From positions 106,332,509-106,396,508 of the forward strand of contig OV884015.1 in the NCBI GenBank assembly GCA_930367205.1: a DNA stretch of 64,000 nucleotides, in the 5' to 3' direction. This DNA comes from Acanthosoma haemorrhoidale (Eukaryota > Arthropoda > Insecta > Hemiptera > Acanthosomatidae). Of the stretch, positions 31,691-42,990 are shown one piece after another. Position 1 is the first letter of the stretch. Each line of letters opens with the position of its first letter. A program made the position numbers and the translations under genes. The notes under the pieces are model-generated. The model was not told where the DNA came from. It made no database searches and was given only the letters and a program-made list of their open reading frames with translations.

Positions 31691-32969
31691 CTAATTAATT
31701 CCGTGTTTGGGAGTTATTCCAAATTAAAACCGTTTGTAACATTTCCCTTGTACCTTTTTTTTTTTTACATAATATTCTAATGTTGATGTTATTACCAAAA
31801 AAATAGTCTTTATTATAAATAGCTAAACAATAACATGAGAGGTTCTTGTTTATCTATCGCATGCTATGATGTGAACGGAAGTGATAATCTTATCCTGGAG
31901 TTTGTATTACTGGAGCAGATTACTTATATAGTTACGGAAATAAAATAATGTCACAGTCCATCAATGGATTCGTACTCAAAAAGTATATATCATGAAGTAA
32001 AAAGTTGAGAGACAATTGTTTTGAATCAGTTTGAAAAGAAACCATCTTTTTTCAGGCACAGAGAATTGTTTCCCTTAATTAAAAAAAAAGAAAAAAAAAA
32101 AAGGGGGAAACCGACCCCTTCATTTATATGGTTTCGATGGTTTCTTTCAAATGCTGAACCCTTATTATACGGGGGGGTTCATTGTTAGGCTTGACTGTAT
32201 AAATCAGTAGAAGAATGTTTTGGGGGTATCGGCTTAGGTTGGTAAAAAATAGCTCTGTAGGTTTCCATCAAATGTATTAAAGAATCTATCGACGTGTATG
32301 TGTCTGCATTAGCTCCTCAAAGTTTATCCTATTCCATGTCCCACAAGGACCTGATGCAGTCGTACATAGAGTATTGAAACGTTGATCATTAATGAACAAT
32401 GCTCTTTCATCAACTACAAAGGATCTTCCAGGAAACTTATTTATTAACAACGAGGTTGTTAATGGGTCTCTCAGCCCAGGTGTTTGAGAGTGACTTCAAA
32501 TAATGCAGTGTTGAGTCACAAGTCATGCTTGTTGGCTAGGCTCAGGCTGATTGTAATAACGTCATTTAAACTATGGAACAAAAAATTACTCGTTTTTCAT
32601 TACGCCCTAGAAATACTAATACTATAAGATATCTTTTCAAAAATATTTAACCTTAAACAAAAAATTCTATAATTTTAAGCACCCGTTATTCAATTGAACT
32701 ATTGATATCTAGAAAGGAATTTAAGTTGCATTAGCAAGACTTATTATACTCCTTTTCGAATCCAGTTGATTACAAAAAACTATTAAAATTGTCAATATAA
32801 TTTATTTCACAACGTACTGAAACCTTTAACGATATTAACATTGATTTGAATCTTTACTTCATTCTGGGTACAAATGAGGTCAGTGCCCTTGAATCAATTG
32901 ACCCATTAGACTATAATCAAAACCCACTATATCCATTTTCAGAAATCGAGGCCCCGATATAGCATAAAA
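31691..32969. other. No gene recognised
   Basis: AT-rich DNA with A-runs near 32085-32103. No repeat match seen. Confidence 0.4.
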
Positions 32970-34085
32970 ACCTCTTTATAAGATCGAGAATTGGTGCAAA
33001 CAATGGCGGAAAAAGTTAATGAAGCAAAATGTGCCCACATTACCTTTACCCTCTCCCGCAATTCCTACTTTTTTTAAATTCCATTCCTCTTCCTAAATCC
33101 TAGACAGTACGGTATTTAGGCTTTCATTTTGACAAAAGGCTGACATGGAACCCACACACGAGGCTAAAAAGACAAGAAATACACAGACGCATTGGACAAC
33201 ATTAAAGTCTTTTTCGAAGGACATCCCACTCTCAATAGAAAATAAATTACCCATAACCTTCAAAAACACCTTGACGAGATCAAGTATTGGTGCAATCAAT
33301 GGCGGATCAAAGTTAATGAAGCAAAATGCTCCCACATTACCTTCACCCTTTGTCGCAAGACTTGTCCACTAGTTTATTTTAATTCTATTCCTCTCCCTGT
33401 AACCGAGACAGTACGGTACTTAGGCTTCCATCTCGACAAACGACTGACCTGGAACCCACATACGAGACTACAAAGACAAGAACTAAACAGACGCTTTGGA
33501 CAACTGTACAGACTACTTCGAAGGACATCCCATCTCTCAATAGAAAATAAATTACTAATCTACAAAGTTATACTTAAGCCAATCTTGACGAAATAGAGCT
33601 ATGGGGGACAGCAAAAAAGGCACGTCCAATCCTTCATTCAAAAGGACTGAGAACAATAGTAAATGCCCCTTATTACGTCAGCAACAAAACCCTTCATAAC
33701 GATCTTAATATACCCTTTATTCTTGAACTCATCCAAGTTTACGAAATTCCACCGGAACCTATCCAGCCACTCTAATTCCCTAGTCCTGGCAATGACTAGT
33801 TTCTCCAATCATTCCTGAGCGTCTGTGGTTTTCGCGTTCTTGGTCATCCTCCACTGGATCGAGCCGGTGACGAGGTTGATGAAGTACTTCTTAAAATTCC
33901 GCTTCTTCTGTTGTATGCGAGGGAGGAGACAACGATGTGGATTTAGGAGATTTCTCGGCTGTTTGTAAATACTGTATGAAGAACGAAGTGAATGAAGAAC
34001 TGTGAATATAGTATGAATGATAACATTGATCTTTGTTACTTATTGTTATATTGTAATTTTATCACAGTAAAACTTGTAAAATTTC
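32970..34085 (+). mobile_element. LINE family A with partial tandem duplication
   Basis: The block encoding SRIGANNGGKS / VNEAKC, then TVRYLGFHFDKRLTWNPHTR and LKRQEIHRR.., SIENK occurs at 32974-33255 and again at 33275-33560, after which the element continues with KLLIYKVILKPILT, IVNAPYYVSNKTLHNDLN, and the 3' UTR to GTAATTTTATCACAGTAAA at about 34080. Stops are frequent. The first block ends at ENKLPITFKNT and restarts upstream, so this is an internal duplication rather than two insertions with tails. Confidence 0.8.
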
Positions 34086-34213
34086 TTTAAAAGGATATGT
34101 GCGGTTTCGATTGTAAAGAGCTCGTAAACTAGTGTATGCTGTATATTTGAAAAGACCTAACTATCTACACTGTATGATGTATGCTAGACTGTAGCAATAT
34201 GTATCCTGGAAGG

Positions 34214-34690
34214 GGATGTTATGTTGATAATGCCCGGACCCTGTGGGTCAAACAGAGGGAGTGTGTGTAATTGCCATTCCACTAAGCGGGGCAGCCAGTG
34301 GGCTCGAGGTTATTACCCGCTGATGCGGAGATTCCGAAAGTCCCCCCCCCCCCAGGCTCCGAGAGAGAATTATGTACTCGGCTAGTGACTGCGAACTGTG
34401 AACTTATCGAGTCGGCTTATAACTTACTCAGTCACCGCCGCAACTTATACGGACTTAGCGCCCACCACTATCTAAGTCCTCTATTATTGAGGTCCAAGTA
34501 CCATCTGGCAAAACCCTACACCAACCAACCATTTCATATATATATAGGAGGAATTACTTATAGCCTGTTGCTGTTCCAACTTCTTTACCACGAATAAATA
34601 GAACCAGGAAATCTTCTTGGACCAGGCAACACCCGCCGTCTTTCCATATTTTATCAATAAATCTTTGACGTCAGTATAGAGAGAGAGGGG
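34214..34690 (+). repeat. Possible solo LTR
   Basis: Starts TGTTATGTTGATAATGCCCG, has a TATA-rich CATATATATATAGGAGG at about 34537 and AATAAA signals at 34595 and 34661, ending in CTTTGACGTCAGTA. This order (TG start, TATA, polyadenylation signal) is LTR-like and GC content is raised. No second LTR, primer-binding site or gag/pol is recognisable, so the call is tentative. The frame at 34298-34597 is probably incidental. Confidence 0.3.
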
Positions 34691-34829
34691 ATATAGTTCA
34701 CGATCCCAACCCAGGAGGAACTCACTTGGTCAAACAATGGCCAAAATAAACGATCGTATGATCGGCCTAAATAAAAAGCTCTCTCATTCATTGTAGGCAG
34801 AAATTCTGAGCTGTTTCAGATACTTGATG

Positions 34830-35627
<798 letters not shown>

Positions 35628-35802
35628 TTAGCTTTGTCTCGCTAAAACTAGCACATTCTTCAGATCTACGATACCTGGGGCCCTAAAAAATGTACCTACT
35701 AGCGTCTCTCCCAGTGGTCCAGTCTGTCTCTTTCCGGTTCATACTTGCCTTAGTGGCTGGGTCGAAGAGACCACCACCGGCGGGCACCCCTAACACCTGT
35801 AA

Positions 35803-35885
35803 ATTTTTTTTTTTCTTTATAGCCCCTTTAAATTTACAGATAATTATGTATAATTATAGATCCTCAGGTGAATCTAACCTGTAAA
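35803..35885 (-). mobile_element. LINE family B, last ~80 bases
   Basis: Plus reading TTTTTTCTTTATAGCCCCTT, TAAATTTACAGATAATTAT, TATAGATCCTCAGGTGAATC. Only the very 3' end inserted, directly after family E sequence. Confidence 0.75.
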
Positions 35886-36546
35886 TTGTGTTTAAAGTAC
35901 ATAATTATACTAGCCAAAATCCAAAGTTCTGAAACACAGAGATTTTTCGGGAATAGATCTAGGTGTACTTTTAAGGATATATTACAACCAAAATTTTCGT
36001 AAGACGTATCAAGATCGTTGACAATACTAAGGTAATTTTCCGCCTTTCGAATACCCAAAAGGCTCTGACTAACATTTTTGAATGCTTGCCTAGTTGCTTT
36101 CTTCAGTGGATTCAATAATCCCTCAAACTTTTCATCATGCATTAGTGATCGTTTTCGTGGGCCCACAAATATTCCTTATTTAATTTTTGCATTAATAATT
36201 TTAGGAAAGTTCTAATTAAGGTGCATGAAACTAAGTATTGGACGAAATCCTTCGTTAATCCTAGTTTGTTATGTAACAGAAGTTGATATGCATTTGTAGG
36301 ATTACACAATGGGCCATGTTTCACATTTTTATATTCTTAAGATCTTATTAAATTCTTGTTTGACTCTTTTGTTTACGTAATTAATAACATTTACTGATCC
36401 TTTATTAAACAATGTACACAGTTTATCTTAAGGCTTCATTTACTACTATATATTGTAATGACAGTTCCTGCTGTAAAAACTGTCAGTCCGTGGTATTTAA
36501 AGACACCACTGGAAAAATGGATTGAAAAAAAAAAAAAAAAAAAGAT
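35886..36546. other. No gene recognised
   Basis: The minus frames at 35864-36166 (100 codons; RKRSLMHDEKFEGLLNPLKK, LGIRKAENYLSIVNDLDTSY) and 36142-36324 (HGPLCNPTNAYQLLLHNKLG) overlap and have a protein-like composition, unlike AT noise. Together they could be a decayed coding fragment on the minus strand; family unknown. An A-run sits at 36525-36543. Confidence 0.35.
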
Positions 36547-36557
36547 ATGGATTGAGT

Positions 36558-37586
36558 TCTTGGTGGATGGGCGGATGAGCCTCTTCAACATATACATCGC
36601 GCACATAGTAGGAGCATCATACTCCAACTGTGAGGTAGCGGCATATGCGGACGATATAGGGGTCTACAGCACCAGCCTCAACCCCGCGAAACCTCTAAAG
36701 GCGGCAGAGGGTGACAGTCAATTAATTGCCGACAGGTTGCGAGCTGTCCACATTCAAGTGAACCCAGCCAAGGCTCAGGGGATCATCTTCTCTTTCCAGC
36801 ATGGGAAAAGAAAGCGTCCACCCAGCTTCACCATAGACGAGACTCAATGCAAACTTGCCAACAGCATCTGCTACCTGGGTATCAACCTAAGTAGAAACAT
36901 GACGTTCGGCACACATTTTCAGAAGAAATTGAAACGAGTACGTAGAACTTACTACTTCGACTGAAACTCCTCATATACAAGAGCGTCTTGAGGCCAGCTC
37001 TACTGTTTGGGACACCAATCTTTAGATTGGTACATGCCAGCACCATAACTCGACTCCAGAGCTTCCAGAACAAGATCCAGCAAGCGGCACTGTGGCATAC
37101 CCCTTTCGTGAAATGAAGGCTTCCGACATGCACAAAAAGTTCGAGCTCCCCACCATCACCTACGTCATCAAAAGAAGACACATCAAGCTCTTCGACTCGA
37201 TGAAACACAGTCTAAACCCTCTATTCAAAGACATGACTCCACCACCGCTACCGGCACGATGGCAACTCACATGATCGAGTAAAGCAGAGGAAATCGTGGA
37301 CATCACGGCACTAGGCCAGCCAACAACAAGCCTCTAAGGGGCACCCGTCACTGAAATCAGACTAAAAAGACTGCATTACATGCCTAGAGACTCTAGGCCC
37401 AGCCACCAGTGGACTCTCACCACTGTACCGAAACAACCAACCTCCACCGAGGCTTCCCACACCCCTTAATCCTCTCACACCACCTTCAAGCAGGTACTCC
37501 TAGTACAAGGATCCGCTCAACCCAAATATTCCTTTATTTTTCCCTCATCCTTAATCTTATAATTAGAGAGCTAAGGAAAAAAAAAA
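36558..37586 (+). mobile_element. LINE family C, RT to 3' end
   Basis: Flanked by the 11-bp duplication ATGGATTGAGT at 36547-36557 and 37587-37597, with an A-tract just before the right copy. 1029 bp: 3' half of RT, ORF2 C-terminus and the 3' UTR (CACCAGTGGACTCTCACCAC, CACCGAGGCTTCCCACACCC, CCTTCAAGCAGGTACTCC, TCTTATAATTAGAGAGCTAA). This is the least decayed LINE copy in the window. Confidence 0.9.
36563..37274 (+). pseudogene. LINE family C reverse transcriptase, C-terminal part
   Basis: First frame (to 36964): MSLFNIYIAHIVGASYSNCE, VAAYADDIGVYSTSLNPAKP (the YADD catalytic box), VHIQVNPAKAQGIIFSFQHG, CYLGINLSRNMTFGTHFQKK, then a stop caused by a shift at about 36955. A second frame continues LLIYKSVLRPALLFGTPIFR, STITRLQSFQNKIQQAALWH and a third (to 37274) ends MKASDMHKKFELPTITYVIK, RRHIKLFDSMKHSLNPLFKD, MTPPPLPARWQLT. 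The end aligns with the RRHIKFFDSLQ..TPPPLPHRW end of family B, so C and B belong to one clade. Confidence 0.85.
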
Positions 37587-37599
37587 ATGGATTGAGTGC

Positions 37600-37823
37600 A
37601 AACACGGCTGGAGTCCAAAGAAATGTGTTCGGTGGAAGGAGCAGGGGTGCTGTACATCGATAGCTTTTGGTCAAACACTACATGCTGGGAATTACAGTGT
37701 TCAAACCGCCCCTCGATCAGGTCGATAATGATGGATCATTTGAGGCGGAAAGCCAGGATTCGTATGAGACCACAATAGGACAACCTTGTATAATTTTTAA
37801 AATATAGAGACTTGTCGATACCC
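37600..37823. other. No gene recognised
   Basis: GC-moderate sequence (CGCCCCTCGATCAGGTCGAT area) just right of the family C insertion. It may belong to the SINE-like unit that follows. Confidence 0.35.
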
Positions 37824-37905
37824 AGGTTGAGATTCGAACCCAAGAGACCCTGGTCAGGGGCACTTCTAAGTGAAGAATCTCTCCGTACCATTATTGGCCT
37901 AGTCT
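37824..37905 (-). repeat. Possible tRNA-derived SINE head
   Basis: On the minus strand GGGTTCGAATCTCAACC (37841-37825) is a good RNA polymerase III B box, and TAGGCCAATAATGG (37901-37888) is an A-box-like stretch about 60 bases upstream, the spacing seen in tRNA-derived SINEs. No full cloverleaf folds by eye and no second copy is seen here. Confidence 0.3.
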
Positions 37906-38635
37906 TAGTTTCGTAGCGATTAGTGGCTTCATTATTTTGATCTATTCGTAAAAACCATTAGAACACTTTGCCTGAGGTTTTAGTACAACAGTGCTTCTCT
38001 AATCTCTTATAACTGAGTTTAGTATCAATGAATGATTCATTGATATTGGTAATTATTGCTAAATATTAAAACGACCACACCAATATATAAAAAAACACAT
38101 CTATATCTACAAGTGTTTGTAATAGTTTAAATATTGAATGAACCCGATTTTTGATAACTAATGGACTGATGTGCAAAATGCTCTTAAGAACAAATTAATA
38201 ATAAAAATAATTCTTGGATATACAGCATAAAAAAATACGAAGGAAATTATGTAGCACAGTATAAAATTATGTTATCATAAAGTATATGTTACTGCCCTTA
38301 TAGTTACCATTAATTTATGATATTTTATTGCTTTATATAGTGCCGGGCTATTATATCGAGAGATACAAACATTTATCTATTTGTAAAGCGTTATAAGTTA
38401 TAAATTTCATGGTCTATATATTTTATATAACTATTGCTTTGACCTGCACCTCATTTCATTTTTAATCATTCCAGTAAACTGGCTGTTTTTAATGGTGGTA
38501 AACACTTAGAGAGCTGTTTTTCACAATTTTCAATTCAAAGACTATTTTTCAGCACTTCACTTTATATCTGAGATATCTCTTTTTTTTTTTTGCCCTTTGC
38601 CTTAAGTTAATAATTTAAAGTACCTGCTTTATTTT
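37906..38635. other. No gene recognised
   Basis: Very AT-rich, with no readable frame and no repeat match seen. Confidence 0.4.
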
Positions 38636-38646
38636 ATATTTATATA

Positions 38647-38864
38647 AGGTGAGCCCCATCCCCTTTATTAGTCCGTTTAGTCCAGTCACGTATAATGTAT
38701 ATCATTATACTTGTTTATTCATTATATAATTTTTATAAAATAACAAAACCAGTATATAATGGAGCGATGGTACAGGAAATACAAAAATACATTTGCCTGA
38801 GAATCTTTAATTATATATAATTATCTGTAAATTTAGAGGGGCCTTGAAAGAAAAAAATAAAATA
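38647..38864 (+). mobile_element. LINE family B, 3' UTR fragment
   Basis: Begins AGGTGAGCCCCATCCCCTTT and ends with GAAAGAAAAAAATAAAATA. Flanked by ATATTTATATA at 38636-38646 and 38865-38875 (11 bp, but AT-only, so less secure than other duplications). Confidence 0.8.
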
Positions 38865-38875
38865 ATATTTATATA

Positions 38876-39055
38876 GTTTTCAAGATGTTTCTTTTTAATT
38901 TCATCAGTAGCTGGATGAGCTCTAGTTTTTCCCTCTAACAAATCCAATATTACTTTTTTTTCTCTAAAATTTTATATCAGAGTATTTATCCATTTCAGAA
39001 TATTATGAGTGCTTACATAAAACATCCTTAAAATTACTACAAACATAGTCCCCAT
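38876..39055. other. No gene recognised
   Basis: Short AT-rich spacer between family B and M3. Confidence 0.4.
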
Positions 39056-39748
39056 AAAGGGTGTCCCAGAATTAACGCAAGATTTGATTTAAATAAAAAA
39101 CACGGTTTTTAGTATTTTTCTTGTTATTTTTTTATTGAATTATAAAGTAATTAGGATAGGGTTATTTATGGAATAACACATCAGGCTAATGGCCTCCGCG
39201 ACTTTGCTGGCACATACGTACTCTTTTGTCGAAATTTTCCATGTCCATTTAATACAGCGTTGAATTTCCTCTTTTAATGCACGGGTGGACGTGGGCTTGT
39301 TGACATACACCTTTGACTTCAAATAACCCCAAAAAAGAAATCTAAAGGTGTTAAATCACACGATCTAGGCGGCCAATTATGATCACTGAAACGAGAGAGT
39401 ACACGACCTGGAAATGTCTCATGCAGTATTTGAATTGTTTCATGGGCTGTATGGCATGTGGCACCATCTTGTTGAAACCACATATTCGCTACATCAATAT
39501 CATCCAATTCCGGCACAAAGAACTGTGTTTACGACGCCGAATTGATGTTTCTGGATTTTTGCCAACACTCTCACGCACTGCTTCGATACTGACTTTTGAA
39601 CGGCTTGTTTTTGGACGACCAGTGTGTTTAGTGTCTCCAACTAATCCAGTCTCCCTAAATTTTTCAATTAATCTCTTCACAGTTGATGAAGTCAAAACAC
39701 TATTCCGACCATATTTTGTATGAAATTTTCGAACTGTGGCTGCCAAAC
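39056..39748 (-). mobile_element. Tc1/mariner element M3, truncated
   Basis: Has the family terminus GGTGTCCCAGAATTAACGCA at 39059 (3' end of the gene) but loses its 5' end at 39748 inside the N-terminal codons (AATVRKF). Carries the same internal deletion junction as M1. A family B fragment begins about 20 bases beyond the truncation, after the direct repeat CGTATAAAACCGTATAAAAC. Confidence 0.85.
39140..39746 (-). pseudogene. Tc1/mariner transposase, core-deleted (M3)
   Basis: From 39746 down: VRKFHTKYGRNSVLTSSTVK, GRPKTSRSKVSIEAVRESVG, PETSIRRR, then the deletion and a shift into PELDDIDVANMWFQQDGATC, HTAHETIQILHETFPGRVLS, CDLTPLDFFFGVI (stop), and in another frame SKVYVNKPTSTRALKEEIQR. 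The second catalytic Asp (QQDGAT) and third-position region are present; the first is deleted as in M1. A further gap removes the PHLCQMV part seen in M1 and M2. Confidence 0.85.
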
Positions 39749-39767
39749 GTATAAAACCGTATAAAAC

Positions 39768-39989
39768 GTATCACCTTTATTAGTCATTTTAGTCCAGCCA
39801 CGTATAATGTATATCATTATACTTGTTTATTCATTATATAATTTTTATAAAATAACAAAACCTGTATATAATGAAGCGACGCTACAGGAAATACAAAAAA
39901 TAATTTGTAAATATATTCGCCTGAGGATCAATAATTATATATAATTATCTGTAAATTTAAAGGGGCTATGGGAAAAAAAAAAAAAAAAA
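39768..39989 (+). mobile_element. LINE family B, 3' UTR fragment
   Basis: ATCACCTTTATTAGTCATTT through GGAAATACAAAAAATAATTT to an A-tract of about 20 at 39972-39991. The fragment lies where the missing 5' part of M3 should be, so a LINE insertion with associated deletion is a simple explanation. Confidence 0.8.
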
Positions 39990-39991
39990 AA

Positions 39992-40499
39992 ATTACACAA
40001 TCCTTATTCATAGGGCTTAGATAAACCGTTTAGACATCGTCAACTAAACAAATTCTTTCATATTTAAGTTGAATGGGGGTCATTATGATTAAAACAGACA
40101 GATATAAGTAATAGTCAAATAAATTGAAACAGTTTTATTTTGTCAATAATTTTAATAACTTACAAATGATTGGCGAATAAAATAATTATTATTATAAAAT
40201 AGGATAATGCTTTTATCCTTTAGTGAGATGTTGTTTCACGGAATTAAGTTTAATTTTAAATTTTAGAAGGAAAGGCCTGCGGTTATTATTTAAAATGAAA
40301 ATGTTTTTGCCCTGATAAGATTTTCTTAAATTATTTCGGTTTCATTGTATTATAATAGAATCTCTGTCAATTTTAAAATAATGTTAGCTAAGGAAAAATA
40401 ACTAGGCAGAAAACTCTACCCTTCTTAACGATTCCAATACTTCAACCGTTTTCCGTTTTGGCTAACCATAATTGATGAATTAAGTATTTAATATCAAAT
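39992..40499. other. No gene recognised
   Basis: AT-rich; no frame of note and no repeat match seen. Confidence 0.4.
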
Positions 40500-40735
40500 A
40501 AATGCCCCTTATTACGTCAGCAACAAAACCCTTCGTAACGATCTCATCCCTTCCAAGTTCATGAAATTCCATAGTAACCTATCCAGCCACACTAATCCCC
40601 TAGCACAGTCAATGCACTGCACCACTCATCCCTATAATCCTCCTCGAAGACTTAAACGGCAGTGGCCTCGTGGCCTGCTACCAATGCGTAAGTAACAGTG
40701 GGAGTCCTCCTGGGAATGGTCAGTTTCTCAAGAAA
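40500..40735 (+). mobile_element. LINE family A, internal fragment
   Basis: Encodes NAPYYVSNKTLRND, with a gap, then SKFMKFHSNLSSHTNPLAQS and RLKRQWPRGLL, ending in the proximal 3' UTR (GGGAGTCCTCCTGGGAATGG). It has neither tail nor 5' part. Confidence 0.8.
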
Positions 40736-41600
40736 ACCAAAAAAATGTTTAGATGAGTGATACTAGCTAATTTGTTATGTATGTATGTATGTATATATGG
40801 GAAATGTATATTCTTATATTACTTTAACGAAAAAAAAGAGAAATTTTGTATACATAATATTTAGGCTGTTGGTTTGGGAGACAATAACGAGCCTCAAACA
40901 TCATTTGTAAAAAAATTACATAATATTGTTTATGTTTGGAGAGTAGCCCGACAAAGTATATGTCAATTATGTGTCCCTGCAATGCAGGAGGACCAATTTA
41001 CTTACTGACACGAGATTCGTTCAGAGAAACATATTTTTCTTTTCCTTTATACTTTATAAGAGCCTTTCGCATATGAACGTCATAAATGATATCTAGAAAC
41101 TATTTCCTTTGACAGCTAACAGTGTGGTCATGCATGCGAGTAAATCGCTCAAAGGCGATACAAAACAGAGGCAGATGCCATGTAACGCTAGATATGGCAC
41201 GATGAAGTTTTAGCCCCTGGTTAGTTAGCCAGAGCACAACTACAACGGCTTGCCTACAAATAGATAACACACCTCACTTGGCAGTCGCCTCGACTAGTTC
41301 TCGCCCTGCTTAAGCTGTGGTTCATTCGCTTAATTGGTCGGCAGCTGCCTAATGCCAATTGTACCAAATGCACAGCCCGCTAGTCCTTGAGGAACAATAA
41401 TGCAGACTTAATGCCTGTTTAGCTCAGGACCAATTCCTCTAAAATACCGTTAATACATTTACAATAATATTGCCAATAATAATGGCATTAATCGACTCCT
41501 CGAGTCCTCTTTGAATAATAATTAAGTAAAAATATCACCTGAAAAACAAAAATAGTCTTAGTAAAATAAAATGTAATCTTCAATTAATAATTAAAAACGA
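40736..41600. other. No gene recognised
   Basis: Starts with a small (TATG)n run near 40777-40797. The rest, 41100-41480, is somewhat GC-richer but has no lasting frame or match. Confidence 0.4.
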
Positions 41601-42440
41601 TCCAGAACATACATCCACAGATCGGAACATACATCCATAGATCGGAACATACATCCATAGATCGGAACATACATCCATAGATCGGAACATACATCCATAG
41701 ATCGGAACATACATCCACAGATCGGAACATACATCCACAGATCGGAACATACATCCATAGATCGGAACATACATCCATAGATCGGCACATACATCTATAG
41801 ATCGGAACATACATCCATAGATCGGAACATACATCCACAGATCGGAACATACATCCACAGATCGGAACAAACATACATAGATCGGCACATACATCTATAG
41901 ATCGGAACATACATCCATAGATCGGAACATACATCCACAGATCGGAACATACATCCACAGATCGGAACAAACATACATAGATTGGCACATACATCCATAG
42001 ATCGGAACATACGTCCACAGATCGGAACATACATCCACAGATCGGAACATACATCCATAGATCGGAACATACATCCACAGATCGGAACATACATCCACAG
42101 ATCGGAGCATACATCCACAGATCGGAACATACATCCACAGATCGGAACATACATCCACAGATCGGAACAAACATACATAGATCGGAACATACATCCACAG
42201 ATCGGAACATACATACATAGATCGGAACATACATCCACAGATCGGAACATACATCCACAGATCGGAACATACATCCACAGATCGGAACAAACATACATAG
42301 ATCGGCACATACATCCATAGATCGGAACATACATCCATAGATCGGAACATACATCCACAGATCGGAACATACATCCACAGATCGGAACATACATCCACAG
42401 ATCGGAACATACATCCACAGATCGGAACAAACATTCATAG
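41601..42440. repeat. 20-bp satellite array, 42 units
   Basis: Consensus ATCGGAACATACATCCACAG. From 41601 to 42440 there are exactly 42 units of 20 bases (the first degenerate), with no insertion or deletion. Variants fall into classes: CCACAG, CCATAG, AACAAACATACATAG and GGCACAT. The order CCACAG, CCACAG, AACAAAC, GGCAC, CCATAG recurs, giving a 100-bp higher-order repeat in part of the array. The long minus-strand frames (up to 284 codons, period MYVPICGCMFRSVDVCSDLW) arise because no stop occurs in any of the three frames; they are not genes. Confidence 0.95.
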
Positions 42441-42824
42441 ATTAATTTTTAATTTAGATTAGATCCATAGTTAATTTTCATGATTCGTGTTTTTTGAGAA
42501 ACATACGATAATTTTACAAATTTGTTTTTCATAAGCGTTTAATTTTTCTTCAATCTATTTGGTATTTAAACTATCCTGATCGGAATTGAATTTATTTTTT
42601 TCTACGGCAAGTTACTGATATCTTAAAAACATATCAACTTTTTAATTGTCACCCCATGGATCCATTGTTAGGGGATGGGGTGGGGTCAAGATGATGGCAA
42701 CTTCAAGGCGATTTTGTTTAATTCTTCAATATTTCCAGAATCATTTTCTTTTACTGCGTAATCGGTCTTATTATCACCTAATTTTAGTATATGTACCGCC
42801 AAAGCGAGTACCCTCGCCAGGGGG
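42441..42824. other. No gene recognised
   Basis: AT-rich at first, then a GC-richer stretch (42650-42720, 42795-42830 with a G-run) leading into family A. The frame at 42646-42864 is unrecognised. Confidence 0.4.
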
Positions 42825-42990
42825 GGGGCCCTGGGCTGTTTGTAAATATTGTATGAATGTGTGAGTGAATGATGAACTGTAAATATGGTATGAATGAGAA
42901 CATTTATCTTAATTACTTATTGCCTACTAAGCACTAAGGCATATTGTAATTTCATCTTAATAAAGTTGATATATATATATACTAAAATTA
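42825..42990 (+). mobile_element. LINE family A, 3' terminal fragment
   Basis: CCCTGGGCTGTTTGTAAATA through AATGAGAACATTTATCTTAA to ATATTGTAATTTCATCTTAA, TAAAG and (AT)n. A short duplication ACTAAGCACTAAGGC is present in the terminal part. Confidence 0.8.

Noticed and set aside
41580..42438. Long minus-strand frames of up to 284 codons with a repeated MYVPICGCMFRSVDVCSDLW peptide
   Set aside because: Products of the 20-bp satellite, which has no stop in any minus frame. All three frames give the same peptide, and there is no unique sequence or splice context.
41601..42440. CRISPR-like regular array
   Set aside because: The units are contiguous without unique spacers and the DNA is eukaryotic; this is a satellite.
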